From contig NZ_PGES01000001.1 of assembly GCF_002797895.1 (NCBI RefSeq), forward strand, positions 5,332,001-5,396,000: 64,000 nucleotides of DNA. The letters are read 5' to 3'. This stretch comes from Janthinobacterium sp. 67 (lineage in GTDB: Bacteria; Pseudomonadota; Gammaproteobacteria; Burkholderiales; Burkholderiaceae_D). The notes under the pieces are model-generated. The model had not been told where the DNA came from. It did no database searches and worked only from the letters and a program-made list of their open reading frames with translations. Shown here piece by piece: positions 29,788 to 37,605 of this stretch (position 1 is its first letter; every line of letters begins with the position of its first letter). Made by a program: the position numbers and the translations under genes.

Positions 29788-29987
29788 TGAAGTTAGCTAA
29801 CCTTCGGTTAGCTAACTTCACGCCTGCCTATTCGCACTTCGTGCTCTACGTAACGCCCCAAATTAGACTTTCGAACGAGCAGGCATCTACCTCACTTTTG
29901 GGTAAGTGCGCGTCCAAATGGCAGATCTGCCCCTTGCGGTGCTTGCGGCGGTCGAGCTGCAATGCGCGTTGCGCGTTGTTTTTTTTT
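29788..29987 (+). ncRNA. Candidate structured small RNA ending in an intrinsic terminator
   Basis: A perfect 15-bp inverted repeat with a 3-base loop (29788-29802 with 29806-29820) contains the palindrome GTTAGCTAAC twice. It is followed by hairpins at 29834-29844, 29893-29908 and 29920-29931. The series ends with a 7-bp stem (29960-29966 with 29972-29978, one GU pair) and nine T. A terminator with no gene in front of it suggests a non-coding transcript of about 200 bases. No promoter was confidently found. Confidence 0.45.
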
Positions 29988-30115
29988 GCGAAATAGCAAC
30001 AGACCTACATATTACGTAGAATTTTCACCGCAATTTTAAAAACTTTTTACTTATGTATTGTGCGAAAACAAAGTATGCATTAGTGTTGTCGATCTTCTAT
30101 TGAAAATGGATTGGT

Positions 30116-30997
30116 ATGTCTGCGATTATTCAGTTGACGTTTGATGGATCTTTAGTGCGAAATCAACATCAGGTTGCGTTAAGAGATTTGGCTCAATCGA
30201 TGATGGCGATACAATCAGCAGCCGACAGAGCCTGTTTAGATGTATTGCATGGCGATGTTTGGAAGCACCAGCGTTTGCCCCGCCAGCATTACGACTATGT
30301 AGAATTTATCGTAGGGCAGCCGCAAGCTGGCAGTTACATTATCGATTTTTTTTCTGAGCAGGCAGGAGCTATTGTCGCGCGAATGAAAAGGGCGATTGTG
30401 ACTCCTTACGCTATTGCAGTTGAGGAAGCTGGCGAAGAGGTGTATACGTTGGGACATCAAATTGAGGCACGTCGAGATATGGCGAAAAGTGCTGGAAAGC
30501 TTGTTTCTTACGAAGAGCTTGATACGCATGACATGCCGCTAATTAAGCGAACTTATGGCGACCGCTCGATTAATAAAGAGTTTGGGCAAATGTTAACTCC
30601 TGTCGCACGTGAACCTGGTGGACTAATGAAGCTTGTTATGAAGGAATCCGACGACGATCCGGTTCAAACTTTTGAATTCGATTCAGATGCGGCGAAGCGT
30701 TTCAAAAAAATTATTTCTTTAAAGCAGCTAGGTGCGCCAGTTGTTTATGAGGGGACTATCCGCGAATTAGATCGTGGTCCTACTGATAAAGTACGAAATT
30801 TTCGCGGTAAATTTATAAATGTATCAAATCAAAAAACTGTAATCATACACATAGCTCATAAAGAAGATTTTAGTCGACTGGTTCCTCTTCTGAACTCCGA
30901 CGAGCCAATAAAAATAATTGCAGCCCCCGTTATTGAATTTTCTTCCTATGATCCCGTAGGAGGTGATATACAATTTTTAGAGATCTATCATGTCTGA
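30116..30997 (+). CDS. Hypothetical protein, first gene of an island pair
   Basis: A 293-residue soluble protein starting MSAIIQLTFDGSLVRNQHQV. No signal peptide or membrane segment. I do not recognise a characterised family; the beginning (beta strand, then a helix of the type LRDLAQSMMAIQSAADRACL) recalls uncharacterised island proteins paired with membrane partners. A beta-rich C-terminal half (GAPVVYEGTIRELDRG...KVRNFRGKFINVSNQKTVII) may be a small barrel. It overlaps the next gene by 8 bases, so the two act together. AT-rich codon use differs from the chromosome and indicates transfer. Confidence 0.8.
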   Translation: MSAIIQLTFDGSLVRNQHQVALRDLAQSMMAIQSAADRACLDVLHGDVWKHQRLPRQHYDYVEFIVGQPQAGSYIIDFFSEQAGAIVARMKRAIVTPYAIAVEEAGEEVYTLGHQIEARRDMAKSAGKLVSYEELDTHDMPLIKRTYGDRSINKEFGQMLTPVAREPGGLMKLVMKESDDDPVQTFEFDSDAAKRFKKIISLKQLGAPVVYEGTIRELDRGPTDKVRNFRGKFINVSNQKTVIIHIAHKEDFSRLVPLLNSDEPIKIIAAPVIEFSSYDPVGGDIQFLEIYHV

Positions 30998-31691
30998 GGA
31001 AGGGAAGATCGAGAAATTAAAGGAGCAATATATTGACGAAATTCTCGGAATTGTCCCTCTCAGCCAAGCTGTTTTTATAGTGTTAATGTCGCTTATTTCT
31101 GATCGTTTACTAAGTGGTGCATCACCGAATTTCCTTTCCGCTATTGCAAATATTGATCTAAAGTCATCTTTGGGGCTAGATGCCGGGCGGTTTTGGGAAG
31201 TTGGATTACTTTCAATAGTGATTTCTTTCGCTTTAGCTTTGCTAAATATATTAATTTTACGGAGGGCGCTTGATTTTTCGCTTCGTCAGGCTGGGCTCGG
31301 TCCCGTGCTTATTTCCTGGCAAAGCGCAGCTGCTAGTAGAGTTTCTACTCTCTCCGAAATTCAAAAAAATGCAATTCAGAATTCTTTTAAAAATGAGATT
31401 GATCTTAGGTTGAGAAAGTATAAGGCAAAGAGAATTTCGACTGAATTGATATCATCGATTGCAAGCGTGTCTTTTTATTCCACGCTCTTCTTGGTATATT
31501 GTTCTTATAAAAATGCAGATTCGCTCATTTGGTCTTTTACGGAGACATTATTTTTATGTGGAACAATCTTGCTCAGCTTACTTCTGCACCGTTCTTCAGT
31601 AAGATACGCAATCGCAAAAGTACTTCCACTTAAAATTTATCTGTGCGTTATAACTGGGGAATTGGTTTTCTTTGAAACAATAACATCCTAA
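30990..31691 (+). CDS. Membrane protein, second gene of the island pair
   Basis: A 233-residue integral membrane protein with four or five helices (about 20-40, 72-95, 150-170, 180-203, 210-230) and a basic cytoplasmic loop between helices two and three (KNEIDLRLRKYKAKRIS). I do not recognise the family. The start overlaps the upstream gene by 8 bases. A soluble protein coupled to a multi-helix membrane protein, inside an island with other defence genes, is the layout of many phage-defence systems with a membrane effector. That role is inference from layout only. Confidence 0.8.
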   Translation: MSEEGKIEKLKEQYIDEILGIVPLSQAVFIVLMSLISDRLLSGASPNFLSAIANIDLKSSLGLDAGRFWEVGLLSIVISFALALLNILILRRALDFSLRQAGLGPVLISWQSAAASRVSTLSEIQKNAIQNSFKNEIDLRLRKYKAKRISTELISSIASVSFYSTLFLVYCSYKNADSLIWSFTETLFLCGTILLSLLLHRSSVRYAIAKVLPLKIYLCVITGELVFFETITS

Positions 31692-32050
31692 TTATAGCCA
31701 CGAATGCGCACCCTCGGCGTGTCATGGGGCCAACGCAGAAGGCCAGCAATCAAATTGATGAGCAAAACAGTTGCTCACCTCTTAAACTCTTCTGTGAACT
31801 TTATGGGCTTCCATCGTGCCAAGGCATTAGCACGTGTTTAAATGGTGGATTTGCTTCTGGGCCGACATACACCGGCTTTGCATTGTTGTTCATGCCACAC
31901 ATGGCGGTACAATGCCGATGAAGAGAGTAGCAATTCAGGTGAGAAATTTACGTCCATTTCTATGCATGCTCATTCTATGTGGCGGATATTTCAGGCAGGG
32001 ATAAAAATTAAGCAGGTACGAAATTTAACAGCATGAATAAAAAGTGTTTT
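31692..32050 (+). other. Gap between convergent island genes
   Basis: About 360 bases of mixed composition. No gene with a credible start and family features, and no clear terminator with a long stem. It separates the membrane-protein pair from the convergent reverse transcriptase. Confidence 0.45.
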
Positions 32051-33343
32051 CTATTTTTTTCGGTCAATCTCGTTAATCATTCGCTTTGTTAGTCTGCGTA
32101 ATTGCTTTCGAATTGCATTTGAATCCATTTTTCGAGCGGCAGAATATCCATATGATATAAAATTCCTTCGCCCAAAATGCGAATATCTTTTATTGATTTT
32201 GTGACGAAAGAGAGGTTTTTCATCCTCACCGCGCGCGATACGAGCCAAATTTCTTTTTAGCATTGTTGCTTTTGCGATTTTAATACCCTTCTTCATTTTT
32301 TCAGAGTAACGGGCTAGTGATGCTGAGCGAAGAATAATCTTTTCACCATCGAATAGAAAGCCAAGGTATTGAAGTGGCTTCGTGCTGCATAATTCGCCTG
32401 TAGAATTTATTTGAAATCCCACTCGATCTGTTTTTGTTGGATTAATAACTAGGTTAAGTTTAGAAATCTCATTAATTGCTAATGTTTCCACATAGCTACT
32501 TTTTTCGGTTGGGACGACCAATAGAATGTCATCGCAATATCTAAAATAATGGCCAGCGCATGAGTTGGCAAATGAATAAAGCACTTTGTCAAACTGCCGC
32601 ATATATATATTTGAAAGCAATGCACTTATTGGTGATCCTTGGGGGATGCCTTTTTTGCTACCTTTGTTATTTTTTACGATTTTTTCTTTTGATCGAATAA
32701 CTGTCCGAAATTCTAGAGGTGTGCAAAGTCGCTTCGGATTGGATTTTTTATTGTTGCTTGAAATTCCAAGTGATTCATATAATTTTATTTGATTTACAGT
32801 TGCGAATTTTGTTAGGGATTTAAATACCGCATAATGATCCGCTGGTAAATTTCTCTCGTCTATTAGATTTGCCCATTCAAGCTTTAAAATTTTATGATCA
32901 AGATTGTCGAAGAAGCCAGTTATATCTAATGCTACGACGTGACAATTTCCCATTTTTTTTATGGCGTCGAATGCATCTTTAGCAAATTCAACATTACTTT
33001 TTCCTTTCGAGCGAAAAGCAAGAATGCATTCATTCAGGCCGCTTGACCTAATCCAGGATTCATAAATTTTAGATAGAATAAACGAATAGTAGGAATAAAT
33101 ATGGCAATCGACATGTGATGCATACGCTATTGGACGTATTTTTTCAACTCGTTCAACTTTATCAGTAATTTTATTGCGTTTTACTTTAAATGTATTAATG
33201 GTGAATTCGACAAAGGGATAAAAACTATGTTGAGCCACCTGAAGTGGATTTTTTACGATGCGTTTCGCTTCGCGAAAGCTGATTGGATGGTCGAAATGAG
33301 GGTATCCTCGTCGACGGAACCATGGATGTTTTGGTTTCTGCAT
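32051..33343 (-). CDS. Reverse transcriptase, Drt2-like antiviral type
   Basis: A 430-residue reverse transcriptase without maturase, HNH or other fused domains. Polymerase motifs are clear: the first catalytic Asp in VVALDITGFFDNLDH (D140), GIPQGSPISALLSNIYM (about 232-248), YCDDILLVVP (269-278, the catalytic DD) and a thumb-side LQYLGFLFDGEKI. The N-terminus HPWFRRRGYPHFDHPIS, the IAYASHVDCHIYSYY stretch and the C-terminal YSHFGRRNFISYGY match, as I remember it, the Drt2 class of defence-associated reverse transcriptases. Those act alone with an upstream ncRNA and use rolling-circle copying to make a toxic repetitive gene. The AT-rich codon use is unlike the host. The exact subclass is recalled, not searched. 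Confidence 0.85.
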   Translation of the reverse strand: MQKPKHPWFRRRGYPHFDHPISFREAKRIVKNPLQVAQHSFYPFVEFTINTFKVKRNKITDKVERVEKIRPIAYASHVDCHIYSYYSFILSKIYESWIRSSGLNECILAFRSKGKSNVEFAKDAFDAIKKMGNCHVVALDITGFFDNLDHKILKLEWANLIDERNLPADHYAVFKSLTKFATVNQIKLYESLGISSNNKKSNPKRLCTPLEFRTVIRSKEKIVKNNKGSKKGIPQGSPISALLSNIYMRQFDKVLYSFANSCAGHYFRYCDDILLVVPTEKSSYVETLAINEISKLNLVINPTKTDRVGFQINSTGELCSTKPLQYLGFLFDGEKIILRSASLARYSEKMKKGIKIAKATMLKRNLARIARGEDEKPLFRHKINKRYSHFGRRNFISYGYSAARKMDSNAIRKQLRRLTKRMINEIDRKK

Positions 33344-33593
33344 ATGAAAAGTCTAGCAAACCGGAAAGGTGAGAGATGGTGGCGATCTATGAGCCACCCT
33401 TCCGGATTAGGCCAGCGGTCTTTCTCCAACTATTTCACCTGATAACGTCAGGCCGAGCCACGAATATTAGAAATGTATTACCATGTAATCATGGAGGCAA
33501 TAATGAAACTCATTGTCCAGATTGTGCTGTCGATTGTGCTTTCAGGCCATGTTGCGGGCTTCAGCGGGCTTGACATCATGTGAAATCCCTCTA
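33344..33593 (-). ncRNA. Candidate template ncRNA upstream of the reverse transcriptase
   Basis: About 250 bases between a promoter-like sequence and the reverse transcriptase start, with no protein gene on its strand. The end nearest the gene forms a strong two-part hairpin: 33361-33366 with 33400-33405, and 33378-33383 with 33393-33398. A further stem-loop (CCTGA/TCAGG) lies near 33440-33452. Drt2 systems carry a structured ncRNA of similar size at exactly this place. The start base is predicted from the promoter only. Confidence 0.6.
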
Positions 33594-33599
33594 CACCTT

Positions 33600-33627
33600 T
33601 GTATAGAGCAGCTTGACTATATCACAA
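33600..33627 (-). promoter_or_regulatory. Candidate promoter for the ncRNA/reverse transcriptase
   Basis: TTGTGA (33627-33622) and TATACA (33605-33600) with a 16-base spacer on the minus strand. It would start transcription near 33593. Confidence 0.45.
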
Positions 33628-34358
33628 TTGTATTTGAAGAATGTCCACTGCTGATATTTTTCATGGTTTTGTTGTTCTAAAGATTCGCTCGCGCCATTGC
33701 TGAGCAATTCAGTTTTTCATCAAAGAGTGCCTTCCTGCAGATAAATTACGCAGATTTGACTGTGCTGCTAGCCTGAGTCGGCCACGAGATTCATAGACAC
33801 AGCGACCAATGTTGAAAGCTCAACGTGCTTTAAGATCATTTGCGGTAATGGCGAGGCTGTAACAGATGTGTTCATGACGGAGCATGGTGAGCACGAGCTC
33901 ATTGATTGGTGATCCTGTTCAGCGTTTCAGCTGAAAGTTTCCGCGCCCCACATTATGGTGGAAGCGGTTCAAGTGCGGCTTGCTCAAGCGAGTATTTGGT
34001 ATGCCAACCCGGATTTCTACGTCAAGGGAAGCGCTTGCCATGTCACGAAACACAGTGACTTACGTACGTGTGAGGTCTCGGAAAGGCACAGATGCAGGTG
34101 TGTAGCTCACTATCGGAATGAAAAATTCCCTTACGCAATTCAATAAGACCAGACGCACTTATCGTTAAAATTGCAATCGCTTACATGTCTAAGAGCTAAA
34201 TTGCACGCCGCTCATGATGCCGGCCCTAACATAGCCATAGGCGCTATCCTTAGGCATGAGGGCCGGATCATTGATGCTGTCATATAGTTAGTCGTCATGT
34301 TTAATTTAAATTGCATAATGACGTCAAAGTAATAAAAAATTGAAATTCTAAAGCTAAA
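33628..34358. other. Gene-poor stretch between the reverse transcriptase locus and the sce7725-like gene
   Basis: About 730 bases with no gene that I can support; a short frame beginning MVEAVQVRLAQASIWYANPD (33955-34146) may be debris. A long-range hairpin with an 8-bp stem (34220-34227 with 34259-34266) lies near the end of the sce7725-like gene and could be a terminator without T run. Confidence 0.45.
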
Positions 34359-35309
34359 TTATATTCCGGTTAGTAAAAAATCATGTACGCGAGCGATGTG
34401 ATGTTGAATTTGTCGTTCTTTATTTTTACCGAGACCAGGATAGTGTGAGTTGTTGTGGTTGTGCAGGTAGTCATGAATGGCGGAGTTAACGCCGAATTCT
34501 GCTCCGCGGGCGTGGTACTCTGCTGCGAATTTTGATATAGCCTGCAAAAATTTTCCCTCGGTCGTGCCCACGCCGATTTCGGTATCGTCGGACACAAAGT
34601 GCTGGACCCAGAGATTACCGTCTGCCTGGCTTCTGTACGTAATGTGAACGGCTACCGCGCCTGGTGGCCCGCCGCCCATTTGTACCTCGCAACCTGTGAT
34701 GGTGTAGTCGCCAAATCCCGCACCGTATTCAGTATACGATTTATGGCGGTCGGTAAAATGCTCCTTGCCGACGTAGTCCGCATTTCGCGGCTGTTTGATG
34801 AAATGATCGAAAATATGAACACTCTTTGCTTGTGGTAGCAATGAGAGCTGTGAGGTTGGAATTTTTCCTTGGAGCGTAATGTGATACGAGACGTTTGGGA
34901 CAAGTGCTAGGGATTGGATCACTGCATCAGGAAGCCCAGTGTTCAAATATAGAAGTGCGACTTCGCGCTGAGAATGTTTCGCTAGAAATGCAACTACCTC
35001 TGCGTGAGTAACACCTGCGCGACACAAGTAACCTGGGATGATGCTTGCATGAGCAGTAACAGCAGCATCTACAGCTGCGACCCATGCAGGACCCGGACCA
35101 CCTTTCAATTCACCTTGCGATGGGTTTGTGATGACGATTGCTTTTTGATCGCGCTGACCAATTTCTTCGATAGCCTTAACTAGCGCTGCTGGTTTCGTGA
35201 CAATTGGCTCGACGATGGGGATTACTAGCCCTGAAGACAAATAGTTGACGCTACTGCTGCGAATGGCGAGTAATTCCGACGCGCGCCCAAAAACGTATGG
35301 AAAATACAT
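34359..35309 (-). CDS. sce7725-family protein
   Basis: A 316-residue soluble protein. The start MYFPYVFGRASELLAIR, an internal PIVEPIVTKPAALVKAIEEI stretch, and the C-terminal half (HYPGLGKNKERQIQHHIARV) fit the uncharacterised sce7725 family, which resembles phage beta-type proteins. It follows the sce7726-type nuclease gene by 48 bases, and these two families are known as neighbours. The ATG at 35309 has GGAGA upstream; an ATG 33 bases earlier is possible but has a weaker site. Function is unknown. Confidence 0.8.
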   Translation of the reverse strand: MYFPYVFGRASELLAIRSSSVNYLSSGLVIPIVEPIVTKPAALVKAIEEIGQRDQKAIVITNPSQGELKGGPGPAWVAAVDAAVTAHASIIPGYLCRAGVTHAEVVAFLAKHSQREVALLYLNTGLPDAVIQSLALVPNVSYHITLQGKIPTSQLSLLPQAKSVHIFDHFIKQPRNADYVGKEHFTDRHKSYTEYGAGFGDYTITGCEVQMGGGPPGAVAVHITYRSQADGNLWVQHFVSDDTEIGVGTTEGKFLQAISKFAAEYHARGAEFGVNSAIHDYLHNHNNSHYPGLGKNKERQIQHHIARVHDFLLTGI

Positions 35310-35356
35310 TAACTGTCTCCGGTAAAGGTAAGTAATCATCACCGAATATTCGAACT

Positions 35357-36232
35357 TTAATTGGACAGGTAAACCGGTTTTGACAGAGAGTCCAAAACCG
35401 AAATGCGTTGACGTCCGGAGAGCGGCGTTGCATATCCCAAAGCGCGTAACGACGATGGCAATTTAGAAACAAAGTCTACATTAGATTTGTCCGTTGTACG
35501 AGCTTTAATCGCTTTAACAAAGCATCTGTGCGCTTGTTCCTTGGATAGTTGTTTGAATAATGTTTCACAATATGCACCAATTAGTCCGTTTGGCATAATC
35601 GGTACCGCTCCTATAGTCGATTTGATGGCACTTAGGTACTCTGCCCGTCGCATACAACGAAAAATCGTTAGTGGGTCAATATTATCGATATTCGAACTTG
35701 CTTCGCGATAGGGAGTCAATGCATGTTGATCAGAGAGGATCATCAAGCCGACGCGGCTATCGAGTTCTCGTTCGTAACGTACGATGTGGGCTGGATGCGT
35801 GACAACGTATACCTTGTCAAACGCCATGAGGTAGTCGTTCGTCTGAGACGCAAGACGTCTACAGCTATCGAACTCAGTCTTTATTTCGTAAGCTGTTGTC
35901 GTGCCATTTGCAATGACGACGTCGGCGATCGAACCTCTTACTCTAAGTTCCGTCTGGAAGCCAGCAGTGCGGGGACTATGGCGTTTGAATACAAGGCGGG
36001 TCGCCAGCTCGTTCTTGTAAACATACTCATTGCGATAGTTAGTGGCCAAGCGCGTCCATCCCAAGTTGAACAGCTCCGCAAGACGAAGCGTGCCCATGTA
36101 TTGCTCGATCTGACCATGAGCAAGCAGCAGTTTCAAGACAGGCTCGGTGTCCCCCGTGCGTGCAAGTTCAGCAAACATGGGCCTCGTATAGGCTCGAGAT
36201 AGTAGACGGAGCGAGTCAAGCGCAGTTGGCAT
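35357..36232 (-). CDS. sce7726-family protein, PD-(D/E)xK nuclease-like
   Basis: A 291-residue soluble protein. Residues about 70-125 carry a nuclease-fold signature: Glu near 75 in NEYVYKNEL, Asp 104 in GSIADVVI and E116-I-K118 in TAYEIKTEFDS. This is the PD-(D/E)xK arrangement used by restriction-type and repair nucleases. The rest is helical. The sequence fits the sce7726 family, which pairs with sce7725. Nuclease activity is inferred from the motif. First gene of a two-gene operon on the minus strand. Confidence 0.8.
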   Translation of the reverse strand: MPTALDSLRLLSRAYTRPMFAELARTGDTEPVLKLLLAHGQIEQYMGTLRLAELFNLGWTRLATNYRNEYVYKNELATRLVFKRHSPRTAGFQTELRVRGSIADVVIANGTTTAYEIKTEFDSCRRLASQTNDYLMAFDKVYVVTHPAHIVRYERELDSRVGLMILSDQHALTPYREASSNIDNIDPLTIFRCMRRAEYLSAIKSTIGAVPIMPNGLIGAYCETLFKQLSKEQAHRCFVKAIKARTTDKSNVDFVSKLPSSLRALGYATPLSGRQRISVLDSLSKPVYLSN

Positions 36233-36433
36233 GGTGGGTGTCGTGTAGTTCTAGTGAGTTTCTTGTGAAGGGTAGGCCGAAAATCTGGCAATCCCTGAGT
36301 AAACAGTCAGTATTCTAACAGTCACTGAGATTGAATTTCATTATTGCCAGTGATGACCGTGCGGCGAGCAAGTTCTGACTTCTCGACCAATTTAACGTAA
36401 AACTAAAAAGGAGGATAGACGTGGGAGCTTTGA

Positions 36434-36718
36434 TGTGACGGTGGAAATATCGACATAATCGGCGCGATCGGCCATGGATACGCGCGCTGGATCAAGGATC
36501 ATGGTAGCCGCCCAAAACAGCGCTTACTACCGATGAATGACCAGGGCCTGAGCCAGAACGAAAGCGTTGGGTGGTGGGGAGCGTCAATTCAAAAGGAGCT
36601 TCGCATCAAGCCGCGCTTCAGCGAACCGCATGTGACGCAGACTTCCGAGGGCAGTGGCGTGCTTGCCGGAGTGGAGCTCTACAACGATGGCGCGTTTTGC
36701 ATATCTGCAGGCCGCTGA
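36434..36718 (+). pseudogene. Possible gene remnant near the island's right end
   Basis: An AAGGAGG site at 36409 stands before a GTG that runs into a stop after five codons. One frame over, 94 codons stay open (IIGAIGHGYARWIKDHGSRP ... GVLAGVELYNDGAFCISAGR) with coding-like composition. The layout suggests a gene broken by a frameshift near its start, but I recognise no family and the full length is unknown. Confidence 0.35.
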
Positions 36719-37208
36719 GATTCTGCTGAAACACGCACGCGTTTTGTCCAAGGTACTACCAGATGCAAAAAATTGCGTTCGCGGCCGGGATCAGCCTCAA
36801 ATGCGCTTCTCGTGCCGCACCGTTGGCGGCTGAATGCCGAGCTCGCTGAGCGAAGTCGGCGCATAAAATCTACGACTAGCGCACAAAAGGATTGCCGTTA
36901 GGCCGGCTGGAAGCAAAAAGGAGTAACGTCGGTGAGACATCGTGTTGTCTGTGCTGAGCCGATAACTTAACGGCGAAGGGGCACGTTTTGGGGTATGGAA
37001 AAATCTGATTGTGGCGCCTCGCGTATCTAGTGAGGATAGCGGCGTTGATAGGAATCCCCCTCTCCCATTTTTGAGCAGTACTCGGCATCTGCGGAGCATC
37101 CCAGCCCCCCCCGAACGCCCCAAGCCCCCGCAAACCTTGTCCCTCCTCAATCCCCCCATAGTTTCCCCAATGTATCGTAAGCCTCTCCCACCAACCCCGG
37201 AGAGCCCC
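36719..37208 (+). other. Gap containing the candidate right end of the island
   Basis: About 490 bases without a supported gene. The candidate attR lies at 37052-37064. Downstream of it the sequence becomes unusually C-rich on the plus strand (about 37090-37200). Confidence 0.45.
37052..37064 (+). repeat. Candidate attR
   Basis: An exact 13-base copy of the attL core at the point where native-looking GC-rich genes resume. It lacks the last bases of the tRNA, which makes it shorter than many tRNA attachment repeats. Confidence 0.5.
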
Positions 37209-37595
37209 ATGCCCTACACCTACACCAAAGTCGACGACCTGGAAAAAACCACCATGGTGGGCAATCATCAATGCGTCGCGCTGGTCCGCCGCTACGCGGG
37301 CGCGCCTGCCACACTGGCCTGGAAGCAAGGGGAGGCCGTGCTGGGAAATCGGCTACTGCGCAAGGGCACGGCCATTGCCACGTTCATCAACGGCAAGTAT
37401 GCGAATCATCCGCAAGGCAATCACGCGGCCCTGTATATGGGGCAGACCCTGGACGGTATCCTCGTCATGGATCAGTGGACAGGCAAGCGCTTGGGCATCG
37501 TGACTTCTCGAACCTTGCGCTCCAAAGGCCAGTACAAGAATGGCTTGCATATCGATCCCAGCAACAATGCCGACGCTTTTTTCGTCATTGAATAG
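37209..37595 (+). CDS. BPSL0067-family protein, likely peptidoglycan amidase-type effector
   Basis: A 128-residue protein without a signal peptide. It has a cysteine in GNHQCVALVRRY near the N-terminus and a histidine in GNHAALYMGQ, the Cys-His layout of NlpC/P60-like amidases. The family was named from Burkholderia and is associated with type VI secretion effectors that cut peptidoglycan. The next gene, 10 bases downstream, encodes a secreted STY0301-type partner as expected for an immunity protein. Effector role is family inference. Confidence 0.75.
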   Translation: MPYTYTKVDDLEKTTMVGNHQCVALVRRYAGAPATLAWKQGEAVLGNRLLRKGTAIATFINGKYANHPQGNHAALYMGQTLDGILVMDQWTGKRLGIVTSRTLRSKGQYKNGLHIDPSNNADAFFVIE

Positions 37596-37605
37596 CGGAG
37601 TGCCC

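Larger units (their letters stand above)
25348..37064 (+). mobile_element. Genomic island integrated at tRNA-Ser(GGA)
   Basis: The segment starts at the tRNA 3' end with a P4-type integrase pointing inward. It carries a second tyrosine recombinase, an AlpA regulator, hairpin-rich non-coding DNA and an AT-rich cargo (about 29.8-36.3 kb) whose composition contrasts sharply with the GC-rich flanks. A 13-base copy of the tRNA 3' end at 37052-37064 is the candidate right end. No conjugation or phage structural genes are present, so it cannot transfer alone. The right boundary is less certain than the left. Confidence 0.75.

Noticed and set aside
29787..29996. A 69-codon protein gene at the AT-rich boundary
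   Set aside because: It begins inside the perfect inverted repeat, lacks a ribosome-binding site and ends in the terminator's T run.
32051..33343. Group II intron or retron reverse transcriptase
   Set aside because: No maturase/HNH part, no intron domain V/VI nearby, and no msr/msd-type inverted repeats with a priming guanosine; the protein pattern fits the defence-associated class better.
33376..33573. A 65-codon protein gene on the plus strand opposite the ncRNA region
   Set aside because: No ribosome-binding site, no family, Cys/Arg-rich composition; kept only as an alternative stop-free frame in the ncRNA hypothesis.
36797..37328. Minus-strand genes across the candidate right end
   Set aside because: Gly/Arg-rich translations without motifs, antisense to the C-rich stretch and the amidase gene.
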